Source: Sphingopyxis sp. (GTDB taxonomy: Bacteria; Pseudomonadota; Alphaproteobacteria; Sphingomonadales; Sphingomonadaceae). Taken from it: a DNA stretch of 64,000 nt. The stretch covers positions 1 through 64,000 of the forward strand of contig JASBSJ010000004.1 in NCBI GenBank assembly GCA_030148985.1, given 5' to 3'. The translations under genes were made by a program, and so were the position numbers. The notes under the pieces are model-generated. The model did no database searches and was not told the DNA's origin. It saw only the letters and a list, made by a program, of their open reading frames with translations. Within the stretch, counting starts at the first letter, position 1. Every line of letters starts with the position of its first letter. Positions 15,642 through 24,348 of this stretch are shown in pieces.

Positions 15642-17618
15642 ATGCGTTTCATTCGCAAGGCGATAATGGGGCTCGCGGCATTGGCCGCGCTGCCATTGGC
15701 GGCGCAGGGGCCGGTGCCCGCGCCCGCGGTAAAGAAGGTCGAAGCCGTGGCTCCGAAAGCGGCGGTGTCGGCACCTGTCGCGCTCGATGCAAAGGATCTC
15801 GAAGCGTGGATGGACGGCTATCTGCCCTATGCGCTCGAACGCGGGCGGATTCCCGGCGCGGTGGTCACCGTCGTGCGCGGCGACGAGGTTCTGCTTCAAA
15901 AGGGCTATGGTTTTGCCGACGTCGCCAAGCGCGCGCCCGTGCTTCCCGAAACGACGCTTTTCAGGCCCGGCTCGGTGTCAAAGCTCGTGACCTGGACCGC
16001 GGTGATGCAGCAGGTCGAGGCGGGGAAGATCGATCTCGACAAAGACGTAAACACCTATCTCGATTTCAAGATTCCGCCGTTCGAGGGCAAGCCGATCACA
16101 ATGCGCCAGATCATGACGCACACGGCGGGCTTTGAGGAATCGGTGCGCTACCTGATCAGCAGCGATCCCAAGGCAGTGAAAACGCTGAAGGAACTGATGC
16201 CGCTGGCGCTGCCCGAGCGCGTGTTCGCGCCCGGTACGACGCCCGCTTATTCCAATTACGCGACCGCGCTCGCCGGTTATATCGTCGAGCGCGTCAGCGG
16301 TCAGAATTTCGACGATTATGTCGAAACCCGGATCTTCAAGCCGCTCGGCATGACGCATTCGACCTTCCGTCAGCCGCTGCCCGCGCGTCTCGTGCCATAT
16401 ATGGCAAAAGGCTATCCCGACGTTACGGGCAAGGCGGAGCCATTTGAAATGGTCCTTCCCGGCCCCGCGGGCAGCCTGTCGGCGAGCGGTGCCGATATGG
16501 CCAAGTTCATGATCGCGCACCTGAATGGCGGCGGCGCCATTTTGAAGCCTGAAACCGTAGCGCAGATGCACAATTTCAAAGCTCCCGGCGTCGGCCCGCT
16601 CAACAGCATGGCGCTCGGCTTTTACGAACAACAGGTCAACGGGCGCCGCGCGATCGCGCATGGCGGCGATACGGTGTGGTTCCACAGCTATCTTTGGCTG
16701 TTCCCCGATAGCGACATCGGCATTTTCCTGTCGATGAATGCGCAGGGCAAGGATGGCGCAACGGGCGCGGTGCGCAGTGCGCTCTTTCACAAATTCGCCG
16801 ACCGCTATCTGCCGGGGCCGCCCGAAAAGGCCTCGCAAGTCGATGCCGCGACCGCGCGCGAACATGCGCAGATGATGGTCGGCCATTATGTCAGCAGCCG
16901 CGGCTCCTTCACCAATTTCTTCAGCCTGTTCGGGCTGCTCGGGCAGGCGACGATCTCGCTGACCGAGGACGGCAAGCTCAGCATCCCCGCGCTTGACGGA
17001 CTTGGCGCCGGAGCGCGCGACTGGGTCGAGGTCGAACCTTTTGTGTGGCGCGATACCGGCACCGGCGAGCGGCTTGCGGCCGAGGTCAAGGATGGCCGCG
17101 TTGTGCGGATGAGTGTTGATCCGGGCTCGCCCTTCATGGTGTTCGAACCCGCGCCCGCCAGCGTCAACGCCGCCTGGCTCAATCCGGCATTGATCTTCGC
17201 CTTCGGTGTGATCTTGCTCGCCGCTCTCGCATGGCCGGTGCGCGCACTGGTGCGGCGCCGCTTCCAGGCGGATTTCGCGCTCACGGGCAAATCGCTCCGC
17301 GCCTATCGCCTGTCGCGGGTCTTCGCGTGGCTCGCGCTCGGGGCGCTGGCGGGGTGGATCGGGCTGATCGCGGCTTTCTCGGCCGACATCGGCAGCCTCG
17401 GCGGCCCCCTCGACTGGCTGATCCACCTGCTCCGCATCCTGACCCCGCTCGCCGCTTTCGGCCTGCTCGCGACCGCGGCGTGGCATTTGTGGAACTGCAT
17501 CAAGGACAAGCGACGCTGGACGATGAAGCTCGGCGCGGTGCTGCTGATCCTCGCCGCCGCGGTGCTTGTGTGGGTCACGCTCGCCTTCCATCTCTATGGC
17601 TTCGGGATGGTCTATTGA
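15642..17618 (+). CDS. Serine hydrolase (beta-lactamase/S12 family) with C-terminal membrane helices
   Basis: A 658-residue exported S12-type hydrolase. A signal peptide covers about residues 1-22. The catalytic set is complete: SVSK (Ser111, Lys114), YSN (Tyr203-Asn205) and a later HGG. From about residue 505 onward the chain has about four hydrophobic segments that would anchor it to the inner membrane with the hydrolase domain in the periplasm. Family members are D,D-peptidases, D-aminopeptidases or esterases. The ATG at 15642 is preceded by AAAGGGGAAAG. It overlaps the dgcA-like start by one base, so hydrolysis of a D-peptide is a fair guess. Confidence 0.85.
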   Translation: MRFIRKAIMGLAALAALPLAAQGPVPAPAVKKVEAVAPKAAVSAPVALDAKDLEAWMDGYLPYALERGRIPGAVVTVVRGDEVLLQKGYGFADVAKRAPVLPETTLFRPGSVSKLVTWTAVMQQVEAGKIDLDKDVNTYLDFKIPPFEGKPITMRQIMTHTAGFEESVRYLISSDPKAVKTLKELMPLALPERVFAPGTTPAYSNYATALAGYIVERVSGQNFDDYVETRIFKPLGMTHSTFRQPLPARLVPYMAKGYPDVTGKAEPFEMVLPGPAGSLSASGADMAKFMIAHLNGGGAILKPETVAQMHNFKAPGVGPLNSMALGFYEQQVNGRRAIAHGGDTVWFHSYLWLFPDSDIGIFLSMNAQGKDGATGAVRSALFHKFADRYLPGPPEKASQVDAATAREHAQMMVGHYVSSRGSFTNFFSLFGLLGQATISLTEDGKLSIPALDGLGAGARDWVEVEPFVWRDTGTGERLAAEVKDGRVVRMSVDPGSPFMVFEPAPASVNAAWLNPALIFAFGVILLAALAWPVRALVRRRFQADFALTGKSLRAYRLSRVFAWLALGALAGWIGLIAAFSADIGSLGGPLDWLIHLLRILTPLAAFGLLATAAWHLWNCIKDKRRWTMKLGAVLLILAAAVLVWVTLAFHLYGFGMVY

Positions 17619-18625
17619 TGGCGACGCAGCGAACGCAGGAATTGACGCTCGACCTTCGGGTCGAGCGTTTTCCCTATCACCAGCCTTTCCGTATTTCGGG
17701 ACATGTTTTTACCGAAACCGCGCTGCTCGTCGCCGAACTCTCCGATGGCGAGCATGTCGGGCGCGGCGAGGGGGCGGGGGTCTATTATCTCGGCGACGAC
17801 ATCGACCATATGCTTGGCCAGGCGGCCAGCGTGCAGGGTGCGATCGAGCGCGGCGCGACGCGCGAGGATTTGCAGCAACTGCTGCCGCCCGGTGGCGCAC
17901 GCAACGCGCTCGACTGTGCCTTTTGGGATCTCGAAGCCAGGCAGACGGGGCGGCCGGTGTGGCAGCTTGCCGGACTGGACGCGCCAAAGGCGCTGTGCTC
18001 GACGTTGACGCTCGGCGCCGATACGCCCGAACGGATGGCGGCGGCTGCACGGGCGATTGACGCGGAGGCGCCGGTCAAGGTCAAGCTGACCGGCGACCTG
18101 GTCGACGATGTCGCGCGCATTGAAGCGATCCGCGCGGCGCGGCCCGATGCCTGGATCGGCGTCGACGCCAATCAGGGCTATGATGTCGGAACGCTGCGCG
18201 ACCTGTTGCCCGTGCTGCTCGCGGCCAGGGTCGCGCAGCTCGAACAGCCGCTGAAACGCGGGCACGAGGCCGATCTGGACGGGCTGAAGCGCCCCTTGCC
18301 CTTCGTCGCCGACGAAAGCGCGCTGTCGCTCGCCGACACCGCTTCGCTCGTCGGGCGCTTCGACGTGGTGAACATCAAGCTCGATAAATGCGGCGGACTG
18401 ACCGAAGGGCTGGCGATCGCGCGGCAGGCAAAGACGCTCGGCCTCGATGTGATGGTCGGCAACATGATGGGGACCAGCCTGTCGATGGCGCCATCCTATC
18501 TGGTCGGGCAACTGTGCGACATTGTCGATCTCGACGGGCCGACCTTCCTCGCACGCGATCGCGGGCCGGGCGTCCAGTATCGCGACGGCATGATTCATTG
18601 TCCGGCCGAGGTTTGGGGCGGGTAG
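17618..18625 (+). CDS. dgcA: DgcA-like N-acetyl-D-glutamate racemase / dipeptide epimerase family
   Basis: A 335-residue cytoplasmic enolase-superfamily enzyme of the dipeptide-epimerase type. Catalytic lysines are in VKVKL (Lys154, Lys156) and NIKLDKCGG (Lys254/257); metal ligands are Asp183 (GVDANQ), Glu209 (LEQP) and Asp232 (ADES). Sequence alone would fit L-Ala-D/L-Glu epimerase. The presence of a DUF1611 (DgcN-like) gene in the same cluster points to DgcA, which converts N-acetyl-D-glutamate to the L form in the reported DgcN-DgcA D-glutamate pathway. Its ATG overlaps the preceding stop as TGATG. An intergenic repeat follows. Confidence 0.75.
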   Translation: MATQRTQELTLDLRVERFPYHQPFRISGHVFTETALLVAELSDGEHVGRGEGAGVYYLGDDIDHMLGQAASVQGAIERGATREDLQQLLPPGGARNALDCAFWDLEARQTGRPVWQLAGLDAPKALCSTLTLGADTPERMAAAARAIDAEAPVKVKLTGDLVDDVARIEAIRAARPDAWIGVDANQGYDVGTLRDLLPVLLAARVAQLEQPLKRGHEADLDGLKRPLPFVADESALSLADTASLVGRFDVVNIKLDKCGGLTEGLAIARQAKTLGLDVMVGNMMGTSLSMAPSYLVGQLCDIVDLDGPTFLARDRGPGVQYRDGMIHCPAEVWGG

Positions 18626-18643
18626 CCGTTCCATCACCCCAAC

Positions 18644-18720
18644 CGTCATCCCGGCGAAGGCCGGGATCTCGCCGGCGAGTTGTAACGATAGGTCGAGATC
18701 CCGGCCTGCGCCGGGATGAC
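18644..18720. repeat. Palindromic intergenic repeat (GTCATCCCGGCGAAGG family)
   Basis: Two 27-base arms, GTCATCCCGGC... and its complement, match with one mismatch around a loop. The same family occurs at 27122-27199. It separates the dgcA-like gene from the next promoter and could act as a terminator or mRNA-stabilising hairpin. Confidence 0.85.
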
Positions 18721-18744
18721 AAGCAAATATATATGTCAATCTGA

Positions 18745-18785
18745 TGTCCTAAATGGGTTGACAATTTTCCGATTAGGACAATAGT
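18745..18785 (+). promoter_or_regulatory. Promoter and operator of the dipeptidase-TonB-dgcN operon
   Basis: Perfect inverted arms TGTCCTAA (18745-18752) and TTAGGACA (18773-18780) bracket a -35 TTGACA (18758-18763); AATAGT (18780-18785) is a possible -10 with 16-base spacing. A regulator bound to both arms would cover the whole promoter. TTGACAATTTTC here is identical to 15519-15530 beside the XRE-cupin gene, the likely regulator. Confidence 0.6.
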
Positions 18786-18820
18786 CGTGAAATTGAGATT
18801 TTCGTAAGAGGGAGGCTGGA

Positions 18821-19963
18821 ATGACGCCGTCATTCCCGATGACGCGCCGCGCGATGATCGCGGGCGCGGCCGGGGTCGCTTTGTCTGCACCGATGGTGAG
18901 CCGCGGCGCCTATGCCTTTGCGGCGGCGCCGGCGAAGGTCTATTCGCGCCGTGCGGTCGATCTCGTCGCCTCATCGCTCGTCATCGACATGCTGGCGCCG
19001 CTCAAGATCACGCTCGACGAAAATTATGTCGCGCACCGGCTGACCGAAGCCGAGGCGGCCGAGTTCAGGGCGTCGGGCATCACCGGCTTTCACAACGCCT
19101 TTGGCCTCGGTGGACCCGATGCGAAGGCGCAGGCGCTCGAGTATCTGGCGGCCTGGCAGGGGTTCGCGGGGCGCAACAGCCATGTCTTCACCCTCGTCGA
19201 CACCGCCGCCGACCTCGACCGCGCGAAAGCCGACGGCAAATGCGCGGTCATCATGGGTATCCAGAATGCCGAGCATTTCGAGAGCGTCGCCGACGTAGCG
19301 CTGTTCCGCCGCCTTGGTCTGCGCTGTGCGCAGCTCACCTACAACAGCCAGAACCGCATCGGATCTGGCAGCACCGATCGCGTCGACGGCGGGGTCAGCG
19401 ACTATGGCGCCGCGATCATCGCCGAGATGGAAAAGCAGAAGATGCTGGTCGACGTCTCGCATTGCGGCGACAGGACGACGCTCGACGCGATCGACATCGC
19501 CAAAGGGCCGATCGCGATCACGCACAGCAACGCGCGCGCGCTCGTCGATCACCCGCGCGTCAAGACCGACGAAGCGATCAAGGCGCTCGCGGCAAAGGGC
19601 GGGGTGATGGGCATCACCGGCGTGCGCATGTTCGTGCGTGCGAGCGACCCTACCAACGTCGGGCATATGGCCGATCATATCGACCATGTCGCAAAGCTCG
19701 TCGGCATCGATCATGTCGGCATCGGCTCGGACGCCGACCTGCACGGCTATGACGACATGAAGCCGGAAGAATATGCCGTGCTGAAGGGCGCGTACAAGGA
19801 CAGCTACGCCTTTCGCGACAAGATCGACATCGATGGTTTCGACCATCCTTTGAAGACCTTCGACCTCGTCGAGGAACTCATTCGCCGCAACTATTCGAAC
19901 GATAACATCCGGGCCGTGCTCGGTGGCAATTTCCGCCGCCTGCTCGCCCAAGTCTGGGGGTAA
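18821..19963 (+). CDS. Membrane dipeptidase (M19 family), Tat-exported
   Basis: A 380-residue M19 dipeptidase. A twin-arginine signal (TRRAMIAGAAGVAL) at residues 8-21 indicates folded export to the periplasm, consistent with a metalloenzyme. VSHCGDR, ITHSNARAL and GIGSDADLHG keep the expected later metal and substrate ligands. The usual N-terminal HxD motif is replaced by VIDMLAPL at residues 54-61. Renal-dipeptidase relatives cleave dipeptides with a C-terminal D-residue. The start has GAGGGAGG 6 bases upstream. It leads the operon dipeptidase-TBDR-dgcN-ykvI-S12-dipeptidase. Confidence 0.86.
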   Translation: MTPSFPMTRRAMIAGAAGVALSAPMVSRGAYAFAAAPAKVYSRRAVDLVASSLVIDMLAPLKITLDENYVAHRLTEAEAAEFRASGITGFHNAFGLGGPDAKAQALEYLAAWQGFAGRNSHVFTLVDTAADLDRAKADGKCAVIMGIQNAEHFESVADVALFRRLGLRCAQLTYNSQNRIGSGSTDRVDGGVSDYGAAIIAEMEKQKMLVDVSHCGDRTTLDAIDIAKGPIAITHSNARALVDHPRVKTDEAIKALAAKGGVMGITGVRMFVRASDPTNVGHMADHIDHVAKLVGIDHVGIGSDADLHGYDDMKPEEYAVLKGAYKDSYAFRDKIDIDGFDHPLKTFDLVEELIRRNYSNDNIRAVLGGNFRRLLAQVWG

Positions 19964-19967
19964 GACA

Positions 19968-22154
19968 ATGAACAAGGGACTTTTCATTACCGGAAGCCTG
20001 ATCGCGGTGATCGCCGCGATGCCGGCGCAGGCGCAGACGGCCGCCGCGATCGAGGCGGGAAGCGAAATCGTCGTCACCGCGCAAAAGCGCGTGCAGAATG
20101 TCCAGGACGTGCCGATCGCGATCGCGGTCGTGAACGGCGAGGAGTTGCAGGAACAAGGCTCGGCCTCGCTCGTCGATTATGCGGGCTATGTGCCCGGCAT
20201 GAACGTCAGCAACGGCGGCACGCCGGGACAGACGACGATCACGCTGCGCGGTGTCGCACCCCTGAACGGAAGTCAGACCGTCGGCATCTATCTCGACGAC
20301 GCGCCGGTGGGATCGAGCGCAATCTACAATCGGGCAGGACAGTTTACGATCGACCTGATGCCCTATGATCTCGAACGTATCGAAGTGCTGAAAGGGCCGC
20401 AGGGCACGCTCTATGGCGCCAGCTCGATCGGCGGCCTGCTGAAATATGTGACGGTCCAGCCCGATACGCGCGCGTTCAAGGTGCGCGCGGGGATTGAGGG
20501 GTTCACGATCAAGGGCGGCGACGGGCTCGGCTGGGGCGGTCAGGTCTATGCCAATGCGCCGATAGTGACCGACAAGCTCGCGATTTCGGGCAGCTTCGCG
20601 TGGCGCAAGACGCCGGGCTGGGTCGATAGCGTCAACAATGCGGCGCTGAAGGACCAGAATGATTATGAACAGCGCGGCGGCCGCGCCGCGCTGTTGTGGC
20701 AGCCGACACCCGAACTCAGCGTCAAGCTGGCAGGCATCTGGCAGTCGCTCGATTCGGACGGCAATGGCATCTATGCCGCCGATCTCGCTGGCAACCGGCT
20801 GGGTGACGGGCGCTCGTTCAACAATTTCGTCCCCGAATCCTTTGACATCGACCTCGATTATTATTCGGCAACGATCGATTATGATTTCGGTGCCGCGGTG
20901 CTGACCTCGGCCACGACTTTCAGCGAGACGCAAAGTCGGCAGGTGCAGGACGCAAGCTATGCCTTTGGCGTGCTCTTTCCGCTGCTGACCGGCGGCACGG
21001 TTGACCCGGGCATCACGCCCTTTTCGCTCGACCTCGGGCTCAAGAAATGGACGCAGGAAGTGCGTCTCGCCTCCCCGAGCGGTGGGCGGTTCGAATGGAT
21101 GATCGGCGGTTTCTTCACCGACGAAGAAACGAGCAATGCGCAGCTTGTCCGCTCGTTCGACATGGACGGCAATAGCATCCCTGGCCTCGACCCGCTCGCG
21201 ATCGTCGGCCTGCCCGCAACCTACAAGGAATATGCGGTTTTCGGCAACGCGACCTTCAAGCTGAGCGAGCAGTTCGAGGTCACCGGCGGCCTCCGCTGGG
21301 CACGCAACGAACAGACTTTCACGCAGATCAGCGAGGGTGCGATCGTGCCGCAGGCCAACGATCCGGGCGAATCGGCCGAAAGCGTCTGGACCTTCTCGGT
21401 CAGTCCGCAGTTCCATATCAACGAGGATGCGATGCTCTACGCGCGCGTCGCGACGGGCTATCGTCCCGGCGGCCCGAACGTTATTGTTCCCAATGTCCCG
21501 CCCAGCGTCGATGCCGACCGCATGACCAATTATGAGGTCGGGCTGAAGGCCGATTTTGCCGACCGCATGGTCTCGGTTGATGCCGCCTTCTTCTGGATGG
21601 ACTGGACCGACATCCAGGTCACGCGTGCCTTTGGCGGCGTGTCGGGCGGTGCGAACGGTGGCAAGGCGACGAGCAAGGGTTTCGAGGGCAGCCTCGCGCT
21701 GCGCCCCGCGCCGGGCCTGACGATCAGCGCCACTGGCAGCTACACCGACGCCAGCCTCAGCGAGGATGTTCCCGAAATCAGCGGCGTGAAGGGCGACCGC
21801 CTGCCCGCAGTGCCGAAATTCGCCGGCGCGCTGCGCGCCGATTATGAATTCGAGCTGGGCGGCAGCACGACAGGCAGCTTCGGTGCGGGCATCCGCCACG
21901 CAGGCAACCGTCTCTCGCTCGTCGAGAGCGATCCGCTCGTCGCACGCGCCAAAGCCTATACGTCCGTCGACCTCAATGCGTCGATGACCTTCAACGACCA
22001 CTGGACGCTGCGCGCCTATGCGCGCAACCTGCTCGACAACAAGGGTGAGATGGCGCGCTCGACGCTCGCCGACGGGCTCAACCAGCCGAGCTTCCTCGCG
22101 ATCTCGCCGTTGCAGCCGCGGACGATCGGCGTCGCACTCGACATGGCCTTTTGA
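19968..22154 (+). CDS. TonB-dependent receptor
   Basis: A 728-residue outer-membrane receptor. Residues 1 to about 22 are a signal peptide ending AQA. The plug contains SEIVVTAQKRVQNVQDVPIA, TITLRGVAP and LERIEVLKGPQGTLYGASS. The C-terminal strand ends IGVALDMAF, with terminal phenylalanine as expected for the barrel assembly signal. It starts 4 bp after the Tat dipeptidase and overlaps the upstream end of the dgcN leader. Its position between a dipeptidase and D-glutamate genes suggests import of D-amino-acid-containing peptides or muropeptide fragments rather than siderophores. Confidence 0.9.
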   Translation: MNKGLFITGSLIAVIAAMPAQAQTAAAIEAGSEIVVTAQKRVQNVQDVPIAIAVVNGEELQEQGSASLVDYAGYVPGMNVSNGGTPGQTTITLRGVAPLNGSQTVGIYLDDAPVGSSAIYNRAGQFTIDLMPYDLERIEVLKGPQGTLYGASSIGGLLKYVTVQPDTRAFKVRAGIEGFTIKGGDGLGWGGQVYANAPIVTDKLAISGSFAWRKTPGWVDSVNNAALKDQNDYEQRGGRAALLWQPTPELSVKLAGIWQSLDSDGNGIYAADLAGNRLGDGRSFNNFVPESFDIDLDYYSATIDYDFGAAVLTSATTFSETQSRQVQDASYAFGVLFPLLTGGTVDPGITPFSLDLGLKKWTQEVRLASPSGGRFEWMIGGFFTDEETSNAQLVRSFDMDGNSIPGLDPLAIVGLPATYKEYAVFGNATFKLSEQFEVTGGLRWARNEQTFTQISEGAIVPQANDPGESAESVWTFSVSPQFHINEDAMLYARVATGYRPGGPNVIVPNVPPSVDADRMTNYEVGLKADFADRMVSVDAAFFWMDWTDIQVTRAFGGVSGGANGGKATSKGFEGSLALRPAPGLTISATGSYTDASLSEDVPEISGVKGDRLPAVPKFAGALRADYEFELGGSTTGSFGAGIRHAGNRLSLVESDPLVARAKAYTSVDLNASMTFNDHWTLRAYARNLLDNKGEMARSTLADGLNQPSFLAISPLQPRTIGVALDMAF

Positions 22155-22174
22155 GCGGATTGGAGTTGAACAGC

Positions 22175-23215
22175 ATGAACGCGCCCATCGGCAGGCTGGC
22201 CGACAGCCTGACCCTGCCGCAGCCCTATCTGCTCTTCCTCGGAGATACGACCGAGGCGGGCTATGCCAAGACCGCCTTTGGCCTTGCCGACTGGGCGGCC
22301 GACCGCTGCGTCGGCGAACTTGGGATCGCCGGCTGCACCGTCACCACGGGGTTGCCGCGGCTGTCGCCGGCGGAGGCGCGCGCGGCGGGCGCGCGCTCGC
22401 TGGTGATCGGCGTCGCCAATCAGGGCGGCGTCATCAGCGAAAGCTGGGTCGCCGCGCTGGTTGCGGCGATGGAGGCGGGGCTCGACATCATCAGCGGGCT
22501 GCACACGCGGCTGACGAGCGTGCCCGCGCTGGTTGCGGCGGCGCGGCGCACCGGCCAGCGGCTGATCGACGTCCGCACCCCGCCGCCGGCGATCCCGATC
22601 GGCAACGGGCGCAAGCGCAGCGGCAAGAGATTGCTGACCGTCGGCACCGACTGCGCGCTCGGCAAGAAATATACCGCGCTTGCGCTGCACCGCGCATTCG
22701 TCGCGCGCGGGATCGACGCCGATTTCCGCGCGACGGGGCAGACGGGGATCATGATCGCGGGCGGCGGCATCCCGATGGACGCGATCGTGTCGGACTTCGA
22801 GGCGGGCGCGGCGGAAATTTTGAGCCCCGATGCGCCGGCCGATCATTGGGATCTGATCGAGGGGCAGGGGTCGATCTTCAACCCCGCTTATGCTGCCGTG
22901 TCACTGGGCCTGCTCCACGGCAGCCAGCCCGATGTGTTCGTCGTGTGTCACGATCCATCGCGCAAGGTCATCCTCGGCATGGAAAGCTTCGCGCTGCCCA
23001 GCATCGAGGAAGTGATCGACCTGACGATCCGCCTCGGTAGCCGCACCAATCCGGCGATCCGCTGCGGCGGGGTCAGCCTCAATACGTCGAGCATGGGGGT
23101 GGGTGAGGCTGAAGCGCTGATCGGCGCCGAGGGCCGCCGCCTTAACCTGCCCGTCGCAGACCCGATCCGCGGCGGCGGTGCCTTCGACGCGCTCGTCGAA
23201 AATTGTCTCGCATGA
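22175..23215 (+). CDS. dgcN: DUF1611 protein, DgcN-like D-glutamate N-acetyltransferase
   Basis: A 346-residue cytoplasmic DUF1611 protein. Its centre has a P-loop-like segment, GTDCALGKKYT at residues 157-167, followed by ATGQTGIMIAGGG, both typical of the family. DUF1611 includes DgcN, reported to acetylate D-glutamate to N-acetyl-D-glutamate, the step before DgcA. The ATG at 22175 is chosen because GGAG lies about 8 bases upstream; a TTG at 22151 is in frame but lacks a site. Its stop overlaps the ykvI-like start as ATGA. The assignment rests on family recognition plus the dgcA-like gene 4 kb upstream. Confidence 0.75.
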   Translation: MNAPIGRLADSLTLPQPYLLFLGDTTEAGYAKTAFGLADWAADRCVGELGIAGCTVTTGLPRLSPAEARAAGARSLVIGVANQGGVISESWVAALVAAMEAGLDIISGLHTRLTSVPALVAAARRTGQRLIDVRTPPPAIPIGNGRKRSGKRLLTVGTDCALGKKYTALALHRAFVARGIDADFRATGQTGIMIAGGGIPMDAIVSDFEAGAAEILSPDAPADHWDLIEGQGSIFNPAYAAVSLGLLHGSQPDVFVVCHDPSRKVILGMESFALPSIEEVIDLTIRLGSRTNPAIRCGGVSLNTSSMGVGEAEALIGAEGRRLNLPVADPIRGGGAFDALVENCLA

Positions 23216-24348
23216 GTGTGGGCGCGACGGGCGGCAGGTCGAGCTGGTTCCAGCGCTTCCTGCTGCCCGGTTTCGCGCTGAAGGCCGTCATCATCGGCGG
23301 CGGCTATGCCACCGGTCGCGAGCTTGCCGAATATTTCGTGCCCTCGGGGCCATGGGGCGGACTGGCGGCAATGCTGCTCGCGACCCTGATCAGGAGCGGC
23401 GTCGCCGCGCTGACCTTCGCGCTCGCGCGGCGGATGCAAGCTTATGATTATCGCAGCTTCTTTGAAGGGCTGCTCGGACCCGGCTGGATTGCGTTCGAAA
23501 TCGCCTATCTGATCTTCGTCGTGCTGATCCTCGCGGTATTCGGCGCGGCAGCTGGCGCGATCGGCGCGGCGACCTTCGGCTGGCCCGAACTCGCGGGATC
23601 GGTGCTGCTTGCGGTCAGTATCGTCGCCTTCACCGCCTTCGGCACCGTGATCGTCGAGACATTGTTTAAATATGCCTCGATGTTGATCTACGCGGTCTAT
23701 GCGCTCTTCATCGTCTTTGCGCTTGCGAGCTTTGGCGAGATGATCGGCAATGGCTTCGCTAACGCGCCGCCGCCGTCGGGAAATTGGGTGGCGGGCGGCA
23801 TCACCTATGCCAGCTATAATATCGTCGGCGCGGTGATCATCCTGCCCGTGCTGCGCCATCTGACCAGCCAGCGCGACGCGGTCGTGGCGGGGCTGATCGC
23901 CGGGCCGGTGACGATGTTGCCCGCGATCCTCTTTTTCGCCGCGATGATGGCTTTTTATCCGGCGATCGGCGACGAGACGCTGCCGTCGGACTTCCTGCTC
24001 CGCCAGATGGCAGTGCCGGGCTTTCATACCCTCTTCCAGCTGATGATCTTTGCCGCGCTCCTAGAAAGCGGCGTCGGCGCGATCCACGCGATCAACGAGC
24101 GTGTTTCGGGGGTCGTCGAGGCGCGCGGCCGCCCGCCGCTCGGCACCGGCGCGCGCGCGGCGATCGGTTCGCTCATCCTCGTCGGCTGCATGTTCGTCGC
24201 CGCGCGCGTCGGGCTCGTCGACCTCATTGCCAGCGGCTACCGCTTCCTCGCCTGGCTGTTCCTCGCCGTCTTTGTCCTGCCGCTGATCACCATCGGCACC
24301 TGGCGCCTGCTGCGTCCCGCCGCTCCCCCTACGGAGGCTTTGCCATGA
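23212..24348 (+). CDS. YkvI-family inner-membrane protein, candidate D-glutamate/peptide importer
   Basis: A 378-residue polytopic inner-membrane protein with about ten hydrophobic segments. The opening helix GFALKAVIIGGGYATGRELAEYF has the unwound glycine-rich TM1 expected of LeuT-fold carriers and resembles B. subtilis YkvI, an uncharacterised APC-superfamily member. The translated product starts at the ATG at 23212 that overlaps the dgcN stop. It is the only inner-membrane transporter in the cluster, so I infer that it carries the released D-amino acid or small D-peptide into the cytoplasm for DgcN. It overlaps the next hydrolase gene by 4 bp. Confidence 0.72.
   Translation: MSVGATGGRSSWFQRFLLPGFALKAVIIGGGYATGRELAEYFVPSGPWGGLAAMLLATLIRSGVAALTFALARRMQAYDYRSFFEGLLGPGWIAFEIAYLIFVVLILAVFGAAAGAIGAATFGWPELAGSVLLAVSIVAFTAFGTVIVETLFKYASMLIYAVYALFIVFALASFGEMIGNGFANAPPPSGNWVAGGITYASYNIVGAVIILPVLRHLTSQRDAVVAGLIAGPVTMLPAILFFAAMMAFYPAIGDETLPSDFLLRQMAVPGFHTLFQLMIFAALLESGVGAIHAINERVSGVVEARGRPPLGTGARAAIGSLILVGCMFVAARVGLVDLIASGYRFLAWLFLAVFVLPLITIGTWRLLRPAAPPTEALP

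Noticed and set aside
19878-22001. 707-codon minus-strand frame opposite the TonB receptor
   Set aside because: Antisense shadow; the plus strand has the receptor's signal peptide, plug and barrel signatures.
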